33,678 nucleotides of DNA from assembly GCF_008042075.1 (NCBI RefSeq), contig NZ_RDBN01000005.1, forward strand, positions 455,508 through 489,185, read 5' to 3'. The notes under the pieces were generated by a model. The model made no database searches. It was not told where the DNA came from and was given only the letters and a program-made list of their open reading frames with translations. Every line of letters begins with the position of its first letter. The first letter of the stretch is position 1. Position numbers and translations under genes: made by a program. Source of the stretch: Streptomyces sp. UW30. GTDB taxonomy: Bacteria > Actinomycetota > Actinomycetes > Streptomycetales > Streptomycetaceae. This document shows, piece after piece, positions 31,050 to 33,678 of this stretch.

Positions 31050-32755
31050 GTGCGCATCGGACTGATTGCGGAGGGCGGCTATCCGTATGTGAGCGGTGAC
31101 GCCAGGCTCTGGTGCGACCGGCTCGTCCGCGGGCTCGGCCAGCACGAGTTCGACATCTACGCGTTCAGCCACAGCGAGCGCCAGGAGGACGAGGGCTGGG
31201 TCCCGCTGCCGGCGCACGTCAGCCGGGTGCGCACGGCGCCGCTGTGGACGGCCGAGGACGACGGCGTGAGCCACGGCCGCCGCGCCCGCCGACGGTTCGC
31301 CGACTGCTACGGCGAGTTGGCGGCCGTGCTCTGCGCGGGCGGCGCCATGGATCCGGCCGAAGCTTCCGAGGGCGCGTCGGCCACTGAGGCGGACCGTTTC
31401 GCCAACGCGCTGTACGGGCTTGCCGAACTCGCCCGCGACGAGGGCGGCCTGGTGGGAGCGCTCCGCTCCGAGACCGCCGTACACGCCCTGGAACGCGCCT
31501 GCCGGGCCCGGGGTGCCCTGCGCACGGCGCGCGAGGCGCGTGTACCCGATCTGCTGGCCGTCGCCGCGCATTTGGAACGCGCCCTGCGCCCCCTCTCGCT
31601 CGACTGGTACGAGGACGACGGCCTGGGCTCGGCCGACCTGTGCCACGCCACCTCCGGCGGTCCCGCGGCCCTGCCCGGTCTGCTCGCGCAGCACTTCTGC
31701 GACGTACCGCTGCTGCTGACCGAGTACGGCGTGCGGCTGCGTACGCACTACCTGGCCGCCCCCGACTCCTCGCCGGCCGTGCGGTCCCTGCTCGCCGCCT
31801 TCCACGGCAGGCTCGCCGCCGAGACCTACGCGCGGGCCGCCGCCATCACGCCCGGCAACGGTCACGCCCGCCGCTGGCAGGAGCGCTGCGGCGCCGACCG
31901 CGAGAAGCTCCGCACCGTCTACCCCGGCATGGACCCCTCCCGATTCGCGGAGGTCGGCGAGAGCCCGCAGTGCGCGGACCCGGACTCGCTGGTGTGGGTC
32001 GGCCGCGTCGAACCCACCAAGGACCTGGTGTCGTTGCTGCACGCCTTCGCCGAGGTCCGCAAGGAGGAGCCGAAGACCCGCCTGCGGATCGTCGGCACCC
32101 CCTCGGGCTCCGAGGGCGCCGACTACCTCGGCCACTGCAAGGCACTGGCCGCGCAGCTCTTCCCCGACGAGGCGGAGGGCCCGCACCGGGTCGGTGACAA
32201 CCCGGTCTCCTTCGAGGAGATCGGCGCCCCGGAGACCCCGACCCTGGCCGACGCGTACGCCTCGGGTGCGGTGACCGTCCTGTCCAGCGTCGTCGAGGGC
32301 TTCCCCATCGGTCTCGTCGAGGCCATGCTCTGCGGTCGCGCGACGGTGTCCACCGACGTCGGCGCGGTGGTCGAGGTCATCGGCGGCACCGGGCTCGTCG
32401 TACCGCCGCGTAATCCGCGGGCGCTCGCGGAGGCCTGCGTTGCGCTGTTGCGCGACCCCGAGCGCCGTGAGCGCCTGGGTGCGGCCGCGCGTGCCCGTGC
32501 GCTCGAACTGTTCACCGTCGAGCAGAACATCGCAGCATTTCACGGCATTTACCTGGAGATCGTCTCGCGCACTCCGGTCCGCCGCGTCGTCCTCGACGAG
32601 GCCGGTGAACCTCTGCCCTTCGCCGTCCCGGCCGAGGCCCATGTCCCCGGCCGCTGGACCGAGCGAACGCCCGGCCTCGCGGCCCGCGGCGGCCCGCACC
32701 GGCCGCCGGGAGCTCCCGTACGGGCCACGGCTCTTCCTGCGACGGAGGGGGCGCG

Positions 32756-32759
<4 letters not shown>
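31050..32759 (+). CDS. pelF: PelF-like GT4 glycosyltransferase (DUF3492)
   Basis: Sugar transferase of the GT-B fold, family GT4, 569 residues. It opens with RIGLIAEGGYPYVSGDARLWCDRLV, the DUF3492 signature of PelF proteins, which use UDP-sugars to build Pel-like exopolysaccharide. A donor-site region follows: VGRVEPTKDL (Arg319, Lys324), and EGFPIGLVEAM with Glu416 and Glu424, the E-x7-E pair. The middle (60-200) has an unusual acidic/Ala-rich insert. The start is GTG 31050 with GGGGG nearby; a hairpin lies 80 bp upstream. The next gene overlaps the stop by GTGA (32756-32759). No other pel genes are in the window, so the exact polymer is unknown. Its last 65 bases and the junction are the source of a copy in the ABC ATPase. 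Confidence 0.9.

Positions 32760-33678
<919 letters not shown>

Overview
The window is high-GC actinobacterial chromosome, almost certainly Streptomyces: GTG starts are frequent, codon third positions are strongly GC-rich, promoters are often leaderless, intergenic hairpins are GC-rich without T-runs, and the gene order (htrA-tatB, mrp, PHP, marC, NYN, DEAD-box helicase, ferritin-like, DUF3107, TetR, alpha/beta hydrolase, DUF3152) resembles a conserved Streptomyces core block. I saw no tRNA, rRNA, CRISPR array or transposase gene.

Layout. Bases 1-4061: envelope and protein-quality genes, with the 3' part of an HtrA-type protease, tatB, a conserved unknown, and an Mrp/ApbC ATPase on the other strand. 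Bases 4105-8955: a magnesium-flavoured group, with a DUF1003 membrane protein overlapping an MgtE-like regulatory protein that has no transporter domain, a lipoprotein, a small unknown, and CorA behind a long leader with a possible 15-codon upstream ORF and three hairpins. Bases 9158-13880: a SUFU-domain protein, an MFS exporter with an operator-like promoter, a zinc-ribbon DUF6758-type protein, a PHP phosphoesterase, MarC and a 50-residue protein. Bases 14086-21812: an NYN nuclease-like protein, an alpha/beta hydrolase, a DEAD-box helicase whose tail exceeds half its length, a ferritin-like protein, small proteins and a TetR regulator. Bases 22085-24643: an alpha/beta hydrolase followed by a DUF3152 zincin-like gene that is broken by a rearrangement. 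Bases 24700-30836: a peptide-type ABC importer operon (possible leader peptide, binding lipoprotein, two permeases, fused double ATPase) with overlapping start and stop codons. Bases 31050-33678: a PelF-like glycosyltransferase and the start of a membrane protein that runs off the window.

The most unusual signal is a pair of chimeric, template-switch-like insertions. (1) Bases 23526-23625 are the reverse complements of two separate upstream segments (22973-23027 and 23371-23418), joined through a 3-bp overlap. Deleting exactly these 100 bp restores the DUF3152 frame. (2) In the linker of the fused ABC ATPase, about 29660-30095, lie an 18-bp tandem repeat, an inverted segment resembling the distal part of the downstream membrane-protein gene, a 76-bp direct copy of 32695-32770 and a 93-bp inverted copy of 30656-30748. 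The linker stays open but replaces the start of the second ATPase domain. The same few kilobases also carry 9-, 30- and 36-bp tandem repeats and a hairpin repeat inside a coding region. This may be a real local hotspot of microhomology-mediated template switching or an assembly artefact; the sequence alone cannot decide.
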